This document shows positions 25,551 through 33,558 of a DNA stretch of 64,000 nucleotides, one piece after another (position 1 is the first letter of the stretch; the number at the start of each line of letters is the position of its first letter). Made by a program: the position numbers and the translations under genes. Below the pieces are notes generated by a model, which had not been told where the DNA came from, ran no database searches, and saw nothing but the letters and a program-made list of their open reading frames with translations. Origin of the DNA: Microbulbifer salipaludis (GTDB lineage: Bacteria > Pseudomonadota > Gammaproteobacteria > Pseudomonadales > Cellvibrionaceae); NCBI RefSeq assembly GCF_017303155.1, contig NZ_JAEKJR010000002.1:62001-126000 (forward strand). The letters are read 5' to 3'.

Positions 25551-26298
25551 TGCCGATCTCAAAAATTAGCGGTAAATGATCGCTAACAGTAATCCATTTG
25601 TTATACTCCCCTATGCTTAATTTGGCCTCGTCTAGTAAGTTTTGGGGCAGCAAAACATAATCTATATGGTATGGCTTGTGCTGTTTACGGTGTAAAAAGA
25701 ATGTTGGCTGAGTCTCCTTGCCGGCAATCTCGCGAGATTGATAATGGTAAAGGCTTTGCAGGCCGATATTCGCGATTTCATTGAAAGTGTCAGTATGGTT
25801 CCACCAGCGGTCAGGTTTGTCCCAAACCTTGTTGCTATTGAGGTCGCCAGCGATAATCGTGTTTGGGGCGGATAGTTCAGTGCGGTGAATCTGGAGGTAT
25901 TTCCAGAGCTGGCCTATATATCCGAATGCTTGAGAATCACTTCCCTTTGTCCAGCAGGCAAGCACGTTGTAGTGGTTATTGATTCTAAAAGGCAGGAAAA
26001 GCTGAAGCTCGGCAGTTGACCAAGTTGTCGAAGCGCTCGAAGAGATAAGGCCTGGAATCGAGTACGATCCCGACCAATTTAAAAGCGTGACCTCATTTCC
26101 GTTTTTTGGAAATATTCCAATTCCTTTGTTTTTGTTCTTACCTACCCAAAGGTATTCACCTGCCCAATCGCGATACGCCTGAGTTGAGCGTTCTGGGTCT
26201 TCGCATTCTTGAATGATTAGTATGTCTGCATCTAAGGACTCAGCTTCTTTCAGTTTATTTCTGAGTCCGCCGTTGCAGTTCCATGTTACGAAGTTCAT
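25546..26298 (-). CDS. endonuclease/exonuclease/phosphatase (EEP) family protein
   Basis: 250 residues with all EEP landmarks: TWNCNGGL at the N-terminus, ILIIQECEDP with the metal-binding Glu, AGDLNSNKVWD (the GDxN motif) and SDHLPLIFE (the terminal SDH). The length suits a stand-alone nuclease domain like ExoIII or a DNase I-like enzyme. The ATG lies four bases after an attC core and the stop codon TAA is inside the next attC core, so it is an integron cassette with almost no spare sequence. The substrate is unknown. Confidence 0.85.
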   Translation of the reverse strand: MNFVTWNCNGGLRNKLKEAESLDADILIIQECEDPERSTQAYRDWAGEYLWVGKNKNKGIGIFPKNGNEVTLLNWSGSYSIPGLISSSASTTWSTAELQLFLPFRINNHYNVLACWTKGSDSQAFGYIGQLWKYLQIHRTELSAPNTIIAGDLNSNKVWDKPDRWWNHTDTFNEIANIGLQSLYHYQSREIAGKETQPTFFLHRKQHKPYHIDYVLLPQNLLDEAKLSIGEYNKWITVSDHLPLIFEIGS

Positions 26299-26303
26299 AG
26301 TCA

Positions 26304-26372
26304 GTTAACGCCGCGCTCTGCGGAATTTTAGGAGCGCCAGCGAGTAAATTTTCCGTAGCAGCGCCTTGTGAT
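26304..26372 (-). repeat. attC-like site 3
   Basis: In gene sense, CACAAGGCGC at the R'' side and GCGGCGTTAACT at the R' side. Internal arms around TACGGAAAATTTAC and its partner CTAAAATTCCGC fold about a CGCTGGCGCT apex. It is about 69 bases long. Confidence 0.75.
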
Positions 26373-26380
26373 GTTTTTTA

Positions 26381-27220
26381 TTAATCTTTAGGTGGAATGA
26401 CCTCTGCCACTTTCACTTCACCATTTTTTATCATCTCTCTAATTTTTTCCTGAGCTTCTTTGGATAAACCAAATTCCGGATGTACATAATCCTGTCTGTG
26501 CTTAATATATTTGAAAGCTCCTTCACCCTGAAAGCTCTTGACGTCATCTGGCCAATCAGATGTATATTTGTGCTTTCTCAAAGGATCATCGTAATTTTCA
26601 GGCCAAGCTAGAAACTCGAAAATAATATAAACACTATGCTCAGAAAGCATAGGCAATCGCTCGATTCGAGAAACTTCATGCTCTCCGAACGTTGCCGGAC
26701 GATCTCGTCTAAATGCTTCGTATGCAGCGTCGTCTGGGGAATTAATGTAATCTTTCCAATTGTCTACGCCATAGAAAAATGATACTGGAAGTGGGCTTTC
26801 TGTATTTGTTTCATGGTCTATTATTTGAAACTGATTGAGAAGGTCATGACGCACTTTCATTTTCTTAACATCAATTACTCTCATGTGCTCTTTATAGGTG
26901 ATTTCCTTCTCCAGCTCCTTGGTTTCAAGAAGTAGCCTTGCAGCATATATCCAGTCCACTCTGACATTATTTAAACCATCCAATGTTTTATAAAAGATCT
27001 CATAGTTGTCTGAGCAAACATCCAAATAAAATTGTGAAATTTCTCTTTCACGCTTTTTACTATCCAACATCGAGTTGAAACGAAATGCGGCAAATGCACC
27101 GACCAACGCAGCCGTTAGTACTGTAAAAAATCTTGATACATGTTCAAAATACGCAGGCAACACCTTCTCTTCTATAGCCAATGAAGAGAAGTGCCACAAA
27201 ACTAGCCCTCCTATACCCAC
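26381..27220 (-). CDS. hypothetical membrane-anchored cassette protein
   Basis: 279 residues from GTG 27220. An in-frame CTG at 27262 (adding LNKYRYDPVVTGIF) is preceded by GAGGAAATGA and would complete a first transmembrane helix, so translation may start there. There are two N-terminal hydrophobic segments (about 1-10 and 27-47), then a long soluble helical domain (KKREREISQFYLDVCSDNY, LLLETKELEKEITYKE). No conserved catalytic motif is seen. It lies between attC sites 3 and 4. The layout resembles phage-resistance or signalling cassette proteins, but no function can be assigned. Confidence 0.6.
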   Translation of the reverse strand: MGIGGLVLWHFSSLAIEEKVLPAYFEHVSRFFTVLTAALVGAFAAFRFNSMLDSKKREREISQFYLDVCSDNYEIFYKTLDGLNNVRVDWIYAARLLLETKELEKEITYKEHMRVIDVKKMKVRHDLLNQFQIIDHETNTESPLPVSFFYGVDNWKDYINSPDDAAYEAFRRDRPATFGEHEVSRIERLPMLSEHSVYIIFEFLAWPENYDDPLRKHKYTSDWPDDVKSFQGEGAFKYIKHRQDYVHPEFGLSKEAQEKIREMIKNGEVKVAEVIPPKD

Positions 27221-27282
27221 AAAAATACCTGTGACTACTGGATCATATCTATATTTATTCAGATCTCATTTCCTCGATGAAA

Positions 27283-27402
27283 CATAACGCCCAGCGCAGG
27301 CGCAGCCAGCGCAGAGTACTTTTTGTGTTAATGTTTGAGCGCCAGCGAGTAACACAAAAGGTGCGTAGCGTTGGCTGTCGCTCTGCCGCTGTTTGTTAGG
27401 GC
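27283..27402 (-). repeat. attC-like site 4
   Basis: In gene sense it begins GCCCTAACAAACAGCGG and ends GGGCGTTATG, the classic CTAAC...GCGTTATG core pair, about 120 bases long. Long paired arms include CTTTTGTGTTAC and GTTAACACAAAAAG around CGCTGGCGCT. It overlaps the lipoprotein gene's TAA stop. Confidence 0.85.
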
Positions 27403-27926
27403 TGCTGGAACCTCAACCACCCGGTCTCGGAGCCCACAATAGGAACAAAAAACAGTGCCCCAACGGCACCGTTTTTCTTAGCCAAAATCAGAGAGTTTCC
27501 ACTTTTGGAGAAACTATACCTTACCCACTGCTTTCCAATAGCACCTTCTTTGGCTAGAAAATCGCCTCGCTCTATGACATAGCTGCCGTTTTTACAGCTA
27601 ATTACTGATTCTGAAGTAATGTTAACGCTTTTTATAGGCTTAGAGTCATTAAATAATGTGATCTCTAAAGAGCTACTTTCTCGTGAATTGACAATTTTTA
27701 CGTAATCCACTGATGATGGATCTCGCTCCTTAGGGAACAAAACTGATGATAGATAAACTTCTTTACGCTTTGAGTTTTCGCCAAGGTTTCTATACAAGCC
27801 AGAAATATCTTGGCAGCCTCCTGATTTAGCATAGGCTACCGGCTCCCACTCAGGTGGGTACTCATCTTTGAGAGCACAACCTGCAGTTAACGACAATAAA
27901 GACAAAATTATTGCTATTTTTTTAAT
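27396..27926 (-). CDS. cassette-encoded lipoprotein
   Basis: About 176 residues. In frame from an ATT at 27926 it gives a full lipoprotein signal (IKKIAIILSLLSLTAG-C). AAGGAGG lies five to eight bases upstream of this ATT or of the ATC just before it, so the start codon seems to be non-canonical. The first conventional start (TTG 27905) would leave a signal of only nine residues before the Cys. The mature domain has a DISGLYRNLGENSKR segment and a beta-rich C-terminus ending ETGWLRFQQP. The family is unknown. The TAA stop lies inside attC site 4. Confidence 0.65.
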   Translation of the reverse strand: MKKIAIILSLLSLTAGCALKDEYPPEWEPVAYAKSGGCQDISGLYRNLGENSKRKEVYLSSVLFPKERDPSSVDYVKIVNSRESSSLEITLFNDSKPIKSVNITSESVISCKNGSYVIERGDFLAKEGAIGKQWVRYSFSKSGNSLILAKKNGAVGALFFVPIVGSETGWLRFQQP

Positions 27927-27938
27927 GATGTCCTCCTT

Positions 27939-28083
27939 GCCCTAACGCCCACGGCATGGGCGGATTACCTTATGCGCGTTTTGCGCAAAAATGGGAGCGA
28001 AGCGACCGCGCAAAACGTGCATAAGGTAAGCCGTCCCGCGGAGGCCCGAAGGGCCGGAGCTTCATTGCCCGTGCTTGTTAATG
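27939..28083 (-). repeat. attC-like site 5
   Basis: In gene sense it runs from ATTAACAAGCACGGG to GGGCGTTAGGGC, about 145 bases. A long stem pairs TACCTTATG(C/A)... arms on both sides of a GAAGCG apex. Its R' core is 10-13 bases upstream of the lipoprotein start region. Confidence 0.85.
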
Positions 28084-28084
28084 T

Positions 28085-28410
28085 TGGGAGACAAAAAGCG
28101 ATTGACACCTTTAAGGCCGCCAAACCTGAAGCCACTCAGAGCCAACATACTTTGAGCGGCACAGCTGGTTTTACCCTACCACGCTTTCCTTGGAGCGGCT
28201 AAAAAGCCAGCCAGGAATCACCCACTATTTCACTTCCGCCGCCAGCGCCCATTCCAAAGAATGGAAGCCACTGCGGGCGTTTAAAACCAACCGTAAAATC
28301 CTGCTAGCGATTGACCTTCTACAGCGAAAAAAGCCGCCGAGTCGCTCAGCAAAACACACCGTACTTAAAGAGGCGGCGGCATGATGAGCCTGAACATTAA
28401 CAGTTTTATT
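28085..28410. other. gap with no convincing gene next to the cassette array
   Basis: About 330 bases between attC site 5 and the palindromic repeats. A 28-codon minus-strand frame starting MLALSGFRFGGLKG runs into the attC, and a 64-codon plus-strand frame (28190-28384, ending in LKEAAA) is lysine/arginine-rich, but neither has a ribosome-binding site or a known family. It may be an empty cassette or decayed sequence. Confidence 0.4.
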
Positions 28411-28418
28411 CAAAAGCC

Positions 28419-28518
28419 CCCAGATATAGACATTATGTCTATATCTGGGCATTTATATCCATATGTAGCCATTATGTCCAAATGTAGGCATGGGCAATAT
28501 GGCTATATCTGGGCATCT
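28419..28518. repeat. 31-base palindrome followed by about 20-bp degenerate repeats
   Basis: Perfect 15-bp arms CCCAGATATAGACAT / ATGTCTATATCTGGG around one T (28419-28449). The right arm opens a series of four related units of about 20 bp, consensus ATRTCYAWATSTRGGCAT, to about 28516. It lies about 80-180 bases past the hipA stop. Confidence 0.75.
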
Positions 28519-28598
28519 GGTTTGACGTTGATGCCTGAGAATTGATCGACCGCTTTCGGGTTGGCCGCTTTTTCTTCATGTCGCGTTCGCCTTTTCCC

Positions 28599-29927
28599 CT
28601 AGATATTCAACCGAAGATTCATGGCAATCTCGTCGATAAGGGGGCCGGGTACTTCATGGGTCTTGGCCAGTTCTCTCCAGCGTGAAACCTCGGTCACCAC
28701 CTCGTCCACAATGCCGTCGATCTTTCTGCGGGAGAACAGCGGGCTGATTTTCTCCAGGCTGTAGAGGTCCGCGCGGGTGAAGTCTTCGCGCTTGCCGTTC
28801 AGGCTCATCCAGTGGCTGTTGATCCAGCGGCTGCCGGGCTTGTAGCTGTACGCGAGGTCGTAGGCGGGGGCCAGTTGCCAGGTTTTTTGCTTGAGCTGAA
28901 AGGCGAAGTTCTTGGCGTGGTCGTCGTGGTTGCGGGCGACGATGTTGAACACCATGCGCAGCAGTAGCTGTTCCGCGTCTTTGGCGCTGAGCTTCAGTTG
29001 CCGCGCGATGGCGAATAGCTCGCTGTAGGAGAAGGAGCCGGGGGCCTTGTAGTCCACATGGGCGAGACCGTTGAGGGTCTGGATGTGCCGTTTGTGGTTG
29101 CCGCGGCGGTCGAAGCGCTCGGTAATAAAGTGCCGGCGGTTACCTTCTGTGAGCAGGTGGCAGGGCATCATGTGGATACCGCAGTTGGTGGCCATTTCGT
29201 GGTAGACGTATTCCATGGCACCGAAGCCAAGCGGGTCGCCGAAGGTTTCCTGGTTTTTGTTGTGCTCGCTGACGCCGTCGAATTTCATCAGGTAGTGGGT
29301 GAAGCCTTCCGGCGCGTCGGCCTGCCCGGAGCGTACGTGGGTGAAGTCTTTGTTGAAGGCGAGCACGGCTTTGGGGCGGGCACCGCCGGCGCTCATGCCG
29401 ACGGAGAGCAGGGCGACCATGGCTTCACGGTTTGCGTCATCTTTGCCGAGCTCGATGTGAAAGTCGGCGCGGCTGTCGAGCACTTCCTGGGCGATACCCA
29501 CCAGCTCGTCAATGGCGATGTCCTGGGTGGCGTTGAGTTTTTTGATGCGGGTGGCGGGGGCGTATTCGAGAGCGCCCATGCCCCGTTTGCCGGTGTATTG
29601 CAGTCGTTGCAGCGGTGTGATGTCTTGCGGGTGTTTGCCCTGGGCGGCCATCCAGGCATTGAGTACGGCATTGCCGAAGTCATCGGGCAGGGAGTCGGCA
29701 ATCAGCCCGGGTAGGCCGCGGAAGGTATCGAAGCGCAATTCCGGGAAGCTGTAGATGCGCGGTGCCAGGGGCATCTTGAGCGGGGAGAGTTCGATGCCGG
29801 TGTCGATGAAGGCCGGATCGTATTCGAAGGCGCCGACCCCGGTGTCGGTGTCGAAGCTGACGGCGCCGGCGGTGAGGGTCTTGCCGTCTTCGCCGGCGAA
29901 GTCCACACGGATGGCTTCCATTACCAT
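28599..29927 (-). CDS. hipA: HipA-family toxin kinase
   Basis: 442 residues, the usual HipA length. The N-terminal domain (FRGLPGLIADSLPDDFGNAVLN) and kinase-like core match HipA: GGARPKAVLAF and HYLMKFDG in the nucleotide-binding part, FNIVARNHDDHAKNFAF with the catalytic Asp, and LAPAYDLAYS as the DFG-like metal site. The family phosphorylates a tRNA synthetase (GltX in E. coli) or another target and halts translation. The ATG 29927 has GGAGG about seven bases before it inside hipB; the genes overlap by seven bases, so translation is coupled to the antitoxin. Confidence 0.92.
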   Translation of the reverse strand: MVMEAIRVDFAGEDGKTLTAGAVSFDTDTGVGAFEYDPAFIDTGIELSPLKMPLAPRIYSFPELRFDTFRGLPGLIADSLPDDFGNAVLNAWMAAQGKHPQDITPLQRLQYTGKRGMGALEYAPATRIKKLNATQDIAIDELVGIAQEVLDSRADFHIELGKDDANREAMVALLSVGMSAGGARPKAVLAFNKDFTHVRSGQADAPEGFTHYLMKFDGVSEHNKNQETFGDPLGFGAMEYVYHEMATNCGIHMMPCHLLTEGNRRHFITERFDRRGNHKRHIQTLNGLAHVDYKAPGSFSYSELFAIARQLKLSAKDAEQLLLRMVFNIVARNHDDHAKNFAFQLKQKTWQLAPAYDLAYSYKPGSRWINSHWMSLNGKREDFTRADLYSLEKISPLFSRRKIDGIVDEVVTEVSRWRELAKTHEVPGPLIDEIAMNLRLNI

Positions 29928-30271
29928 TCCGGCTCCTCCCCTGAAGTGTCTTCCTCTTTACCGCCGTGTTTGCCCCGTTGCCCAGAGGCGCGCTGGCGGC
30001 GCTTGCCCTGTAGCTTGGCAAGCTGGATGGGAGAGGGTGGTTGCGGCGGCAGGAATTTGTCGAGCTGGGCGGTGAGGTCGAGGGCCTGGAGTATGGCCAC
30101 CAGAACTTCCAGCTGTGTCTTGCCCTTTTCTGCGTTGAGCACCGCCTTGCGGCTGACGCCGGCGCGCTCCGCTACTTCCAGTTGGGTGAGGTCCCGGTTC
30201 AGGCGTGCCTGCTTGAGCCGGTGGCCCAGCACTTCGGCAATGGCGGCGGGGGACTGACTGGATGTGTCCAT
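29921..30271 (-). CDS. hipB: HipB-type XRE antitoxin
   Basis: 116 residues. A helix-turn-helix of the XRE type spans about 17-70 (LKQARLNRDLTQLEVAERAG, SRKAVLNAEKGKTQLEV). The lysine/glutamate-rich tail (about 85-116) is probably flexible and could insert in HipA. It lies directly upstream of and overlaps hipA, the usual order. It is expected to repress its own promoter at the AT-rich direct repeats just upstream. Confidence 0.9.
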   Translation of the reverse strand: MDTSSQSPAAIAEVLGHRLKQARLNRDLTQLEVAERAGVSRKAVLNAEKGKTQLEVLVAILQALDLTAQLDKFLPPQPPSPIQLAKLQGKRRQRASGQRGKHGGKEEDTSGEEPEW

Positions 30272-30280
30272 AAGGTTACC

Positions 30281-30335
30281 AAATAGTATCTTTATGGAGT
30301 CTAGCTCGCCTTGTGTGTCAAAAATAGTACTTTAT
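30281..30335 (-). promoter_or_regulatory. hipBA promoter with paired operator-like repeats
   Basis: Direct repeats AAATAGTATCTTTAT (30281-30295) and AAATAGTACTTTAT (30322-30335), about four helical turns apart, flank a minus-strand TTGACA box (30316-30321). An AATTTC/GAAATT palindrome lies further upstream. The spacing suits autoregulation by HipB, which is inferred. Confidence 0.5.
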
Positions 30336-30461
30336 TGAATTTCTTGAAATTAAAGCTAAGTGCAAAAATTTACACTTTATGATGGTTTTTAATCATTGTG
30401 TGTCCTTTTAGGGACCTTATGGTCGGTGATTTCATCGGCGGCGCTGGGCGGGTGTGGCCGA

Positions 30462-30485
30462 CCTCCGCCCCCTTGCCGGAGGAGG
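30462..30485. promoter_or_regulatory. MalT-box-like inverted site upstream of MFS sugar transporter
   Basis: CCTCCG (30462-30467) and CGGAGG (30477-30482, extended to GGAGGAGG) with a 9-base spacer. It shares CCCTTGCCGG with the site before the cytoplasmic alpha-glucosidase. It lies 123-146 bases before the transporter ATG; a further TCCTCC occurs near 30511. Confidence 0.45.
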
Positions 30486-30607
30486 CGATCTGTCGCGCTA
30501 ACCGCGAGAATCCTCCATAACCAGAAACCCGCACCGCGTCTTTGTGCCGGCGGTGCGGCTGGAAGCACAGTTCCAGCGTCACAATAAATAACGAAGTGAT
30601 CAGAGCG

Positions 30608-32089
30608 ATGAAGAAGCAGCCCAAACTCCCCTTCTGGCAGGTGTGGAATGTCAGCCTCGGTTTTCTCGGTGTACAGTTCGGCTTTGCCCTGCAGAACGCC
30701 AATGCCAGCCGGATTCTTTCCGATTTGGGTGCCGACCTGCACTCACTGTCCCTGTTCTGGATCGTGGCACCCCTGATGGGTCTGCTGGTGCAGCCGATTG
30801 TCGGCTCCGCCTCCGACCGCACCTGGAGCCGCTTCGGCCGCCGCAACCCCTATATCCTGTTCGGTGCCATTGCGGCAGCGGTGGGTATGGCGTTTATGCC
30901 CAATGCGGGCATCGTGGTGGCCTTTGTGGCCCCGATTCTGTTTGGCGGCGTGATGCTGGCGCTGATGGATGCCGCCTTTAATGTCACCATGCAGCCGTTC
31001 CGTGCATTGGTTTCGGACATGGTGCCTTCCGAGCAGCGTACCGTGGGTTACTCGGTGCAGTCCCTGCTGATCAATATCGGTGCGGTGATGGGCTCGATGC
31101 TGCCGTTTATCCTCACCAACGTGATCGGTCTGGAGAACACCTCGCGCGCGGGTGAGGTGGCGCCCTCGGTGATTTGGGCTTTCTATATTGGCGCGTCGGT
31201 GCTGTTGGGCTCGGTGCTGTGGACCGTGTTCCGCACCAAGGAATATCCGCCGGAAGAGTACAACGCCTACAAGGGTATCGATGCCGAGCAGGTGGCGCGG
31301 GAGCTGGCCGAGCGCAAATCCCTGGCGCAGCGCCTGAGTGGTTTTTTCAAGTTGCTGCTCAATATGCCAAAAACCATGCGCCAGCTGGCGGTGGTGCAGT
31401 TCTTCTCCTGGTTCTCCCTGTTCATCATGTGGGTCTACACCACCCCGGCCATCACCCAGCACGTGTGGGGTGTGGAAGCCAAATGGTTTGATCACGATTA
31501 CCTCGCCACCGTGGGTGAAATCCCCGCGCACATCGCCGCTGCCAAGGGTGCTGCGGGAGACTGGGTGGGTATCATCTTTGCCGCCTACTCGCTGTTTGCT
31601 GCGCTCTTCTCCATCGTACTGGCGCGCGTAGCGCACACCCTCGGCCGCAAGCCAACCTATGCGCTGTCCCTGCTGCTGGGTGGCCTGGGTTACATGAGCT
31701 TTGTACTGTTCAAAGGTGGCGATGCCACCCAGGTGAACCTGCTGATCACCGAGGTAACCGTACCGAGTGGTGCCGTTGGCCTGATGCTGCCGATGATCGG
31801 TGTGGGTATCGCCTGGGCCGCAATTCTGGCCATGCCCTACGCGATCCTGTCTGACTCGCTGCCAGCAGCGAAGACCGGTGTGTACATGGGTATCTTCAAC
31901 TTCACCATTGCTGCGCCGCAGATCCTCTCAGCACTGGTGGCCGGCCCGATCCTGGCGGGTGTCTTCGACAACCAGGCGATCTACATCATCATGCTCGCCG
32001 GCGTGTTTATGGTGTTCGGCGCCATCTCGGTGTTCTTCGTGCAGGAAGATGCTGCGCTGCCGGTGCCGCCGGAGCCGGTCACGGCCTGA
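30608..32089 (+). CDS. MFS maltose/maltodextrin (GPH/SUC-like) transporter
   Basis: 493 residues from ATG 30608; a longer frame from 30542 is not supported. About twelve transmembrane helices. The first helix region WNVSLGFLGVQFGFALQNAN and the loop SDRTWSRFGRRNPYILFGA (D-R-x-G-R-R) are hallmarks of the SLC45/sucrose-maltose MFS group that replaces the MalFGK ABC system in xanthomonads and relatives. A long central periplasmic loop sits near 285-310. It imports maltose or maltodextrins made by the outer amylases. The MalT-box-like site upstream supports co-regulation with them. Confidence 0.85.
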   Translation: MKKQPKLPFWQVWNVSLGFLGVQFGFALQNANASRILSDLGADLHSLSLFWIVAPLMGLLVQPIVGSASDRTWSRFGRRNPYILFGAIAAAVGMAFMPNAGIVVAFVAPILFGGVMLALMDAAFNVTMQPFRALVSDMVPSEQRTVGYSVQSLLINIGAVMGSMLPFILTNVIGLENTSRAGEVAPSVIWAFYIGASVLLGSVLWTVFRTKEYPPEEYNAYKGIDAEQVARELAERKSLAQRLSGFFKLLLNMPKTMRQLAVVQFFSWFSLFIMWVYTTPAITQHVWGVEAKWFDHDYLATVGEIPAHIAAAKGAAGDWVGIIFAAYSLFAALFSIVLARVAHTLGRKPTYALSLLLGGLGYMSFVLFKGGDATQVNLLITEVTVPSGAVGLMLPMIGVGIAWAAILAMPYAILSDSLPAAKTGVYMGIFNFTIAAPQILSALVAGPILAGVFDNQAIYIIMLAGVFMVFGAISVFFVQEDAALPVPPEPVTA

Positions 32090-32116
32090 TTCGCGATTCT
32101 TTACGGCCCTCGCTGC

Positions 32117-32155
32117 CGGCAAGCGGGTCACCCGGGCGGGTGCGGCCGCTTGCCG
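32117..32155 (+). terminator. GC-rich hairpin between transporter and oxidoreductase genes
   Basis: 10-bp perfect stem CGGCAAGCGG / CCGCTTGCCG (32117-32126, 32146-32155) with a 19-base loop between convergent genes. No U-tract follows, so intrinsic termination is uncertain. Confidence 0.4.
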
Positions 32156-32194
32156 CGGCGGGGCTTTCGCCCGCCTCAATAACGCAGAGGGGGC

Positions 32195-33241
32195 TCAGCT
32201 GTCCTCGCCCACCCGCACCACCAGCTTGCCGAAGTTTTTTCCTTCCAGCATTCCCGCGAAGGCTTCCGGCGCCTGCTCCAGGCCTTCCACCACCTGCTCG
32301 CGGTACTTCACTTTGCCTTTGGCGTACCAGTCCGACATCTGCTGGTAGAACTCGTCATAGCGGTGCCCGTAGTCATCAAAAATGATGAAGCCCTGTACCT
32401 TGAGGCGCCTGGTGAGAATCGTGCCCATCAGCAGGCCGAGGCGGTCGGGGCCTTCGGGCAGATTGGTGGCGTTGTACTGGGAGACCAGGCCGCACACGGG
32501 AATCCGCGCACTGGTGTTCAGCAGGGGTAACACGCCGTCGAGTACCTTGCCGCCGACGTTCTCGAAGTACACGTCGATCCCGTCGGGGCAGGCGGCGGCC
32601 AGTTGTTGGTCAAAGTCTTCGGCGTAGTGGTCGATGCAGGCATCAAACCCCAGTTCCTCGACCGCAAAATCACACTTCTTGTTGCCTCCGGCCACACCCA
32701 CTACATGGCAGCCTTTGATTTTGCCGATCTGCCCCACGGTGGCTCCCACTGGGCCGGTGGCGGCCGCCACTACCAGGGTTTCTCCTTTCTGTGGAGCGCC
32801 GATATCCAGCAGCCCCATGTAGGCGGTGAACCCCGGCATCCCGAGTAGGCCGAGTGCGAGCGACGGCTGCGGCGGATTTTTGCCGAGGTTGACGAGCATG
32901 GTGCCGTCGGAAAGGGCGTAGTCCTGCCAGCCACAGGTGTAGGAAAGTACCCAGTCACCTTCGGCGAATCCATCCAGGCGGGACTCGATGACACGATTGA
33001 CCGTACCGCCGACCATTACCTCGTCGATTGCCACGGGCTCCGCGTAGGAGGCGGCATCGCTCATACGGCCCCGCATATACGGGTCCAGAGAGAGAAAGAC
33101 GGTGCGCAGCAACACCTCGCCCTCCGCAGGCTTGGGGATGTCGCTCTGCTCAAGGCGAAAGTTGTCGTTAGCCGGTGCGCCCTTTGGGCGGGATGCGAGG
33201 ACAATACGGCGATTGTGGTCACTGGACTGGTTCAGGCTCAT
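32195..33241 (-). CDS. NADP-dependent zinc-free MDR oxidoreductase (CurA/leukotriene B4 dehydrogenase type)
   Basis: 348 residues. The N-terminal region has RIVLASRPKGAPANDNFRLE and FLSLDPYMRGRM, diagnostic of the prostaglandin/alkenal reductase branch of MDR enzymes. The cofactor domain has VVAAATGPVGATVGQIGKIKGCHVVGVAGG, with the AxGxVG nucleotide-binding motif, and YFENVGG further on. The family reduces activated carbon-carbon double bonds with NADPH in the cytoplasm. The start ATG is at 33241. The 317-base gap to the symporter gene (33242-33558) holds only divergent promoter space, nothing recognisable. Confidence 0.9.
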   Translation of the reverse strand: MSLNQSSDHNRRIVLASRPKGAPANDNFRLEQSDIPKPAEGEVLLRTVFLSLDPYMRGRMSDAASYAEPVAIDEVMVGGTVNRVIESRLDGFAEGDWVLSYTCGWQDYALSDGTMLVNLGKNPPQPSLALGLLGMPGFTAYMGLLDIGAPQKGETLVVAAATGPVGATVGQIGKIKGCHVVGVAGGNKKCDFAVEELGFDACIDHYAEDFDQQLAAACPDGIDVYFENVGGKVLDGVLPLLNTSARIPVCGLVSQYNATNLPEGPDRLGLLMGTILTRRLKVQGFIIFDDYGHRYDEFYQQMSDWYAKGKVKYREQVVEGLEQAPEAFAGMLEGKNFGKLVVRVGEDS

Positions 33242-33558
33242 TGCGCGTTCTCCAAATTGTGTCCGAGATAGACTTGTAGCATATCCCTTCCCGTCGGGCG
33301 GGCAGTGGGCAGTCAGAGGTAATGGTAGGCGTTGCTGATGATCTGCAGAGAACCGTTTGGGCGGCTGGCCATCGTGCTACAGCAGGCGATCATTCCGGGG
33401 ATCGCGCTGGCCATTGGGCGGTGACTTACAGCAAGACAAGTGTCGGCAATGACGAAGTGGATAGGGAAAACTCAGTGCACGCGACTGCGACAATTTGAGA
33501 TTCCCCGCGGTTTGCGCGAGCATTGTGGGCTTCGCACATAATAAGTAGCCCGCTGTCC

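Noticed and set aside
28419..28518. CRISPR-like array
   Set aside because: The units are about 20 bp, degenerate and without unique spacers; no cas gene is near.
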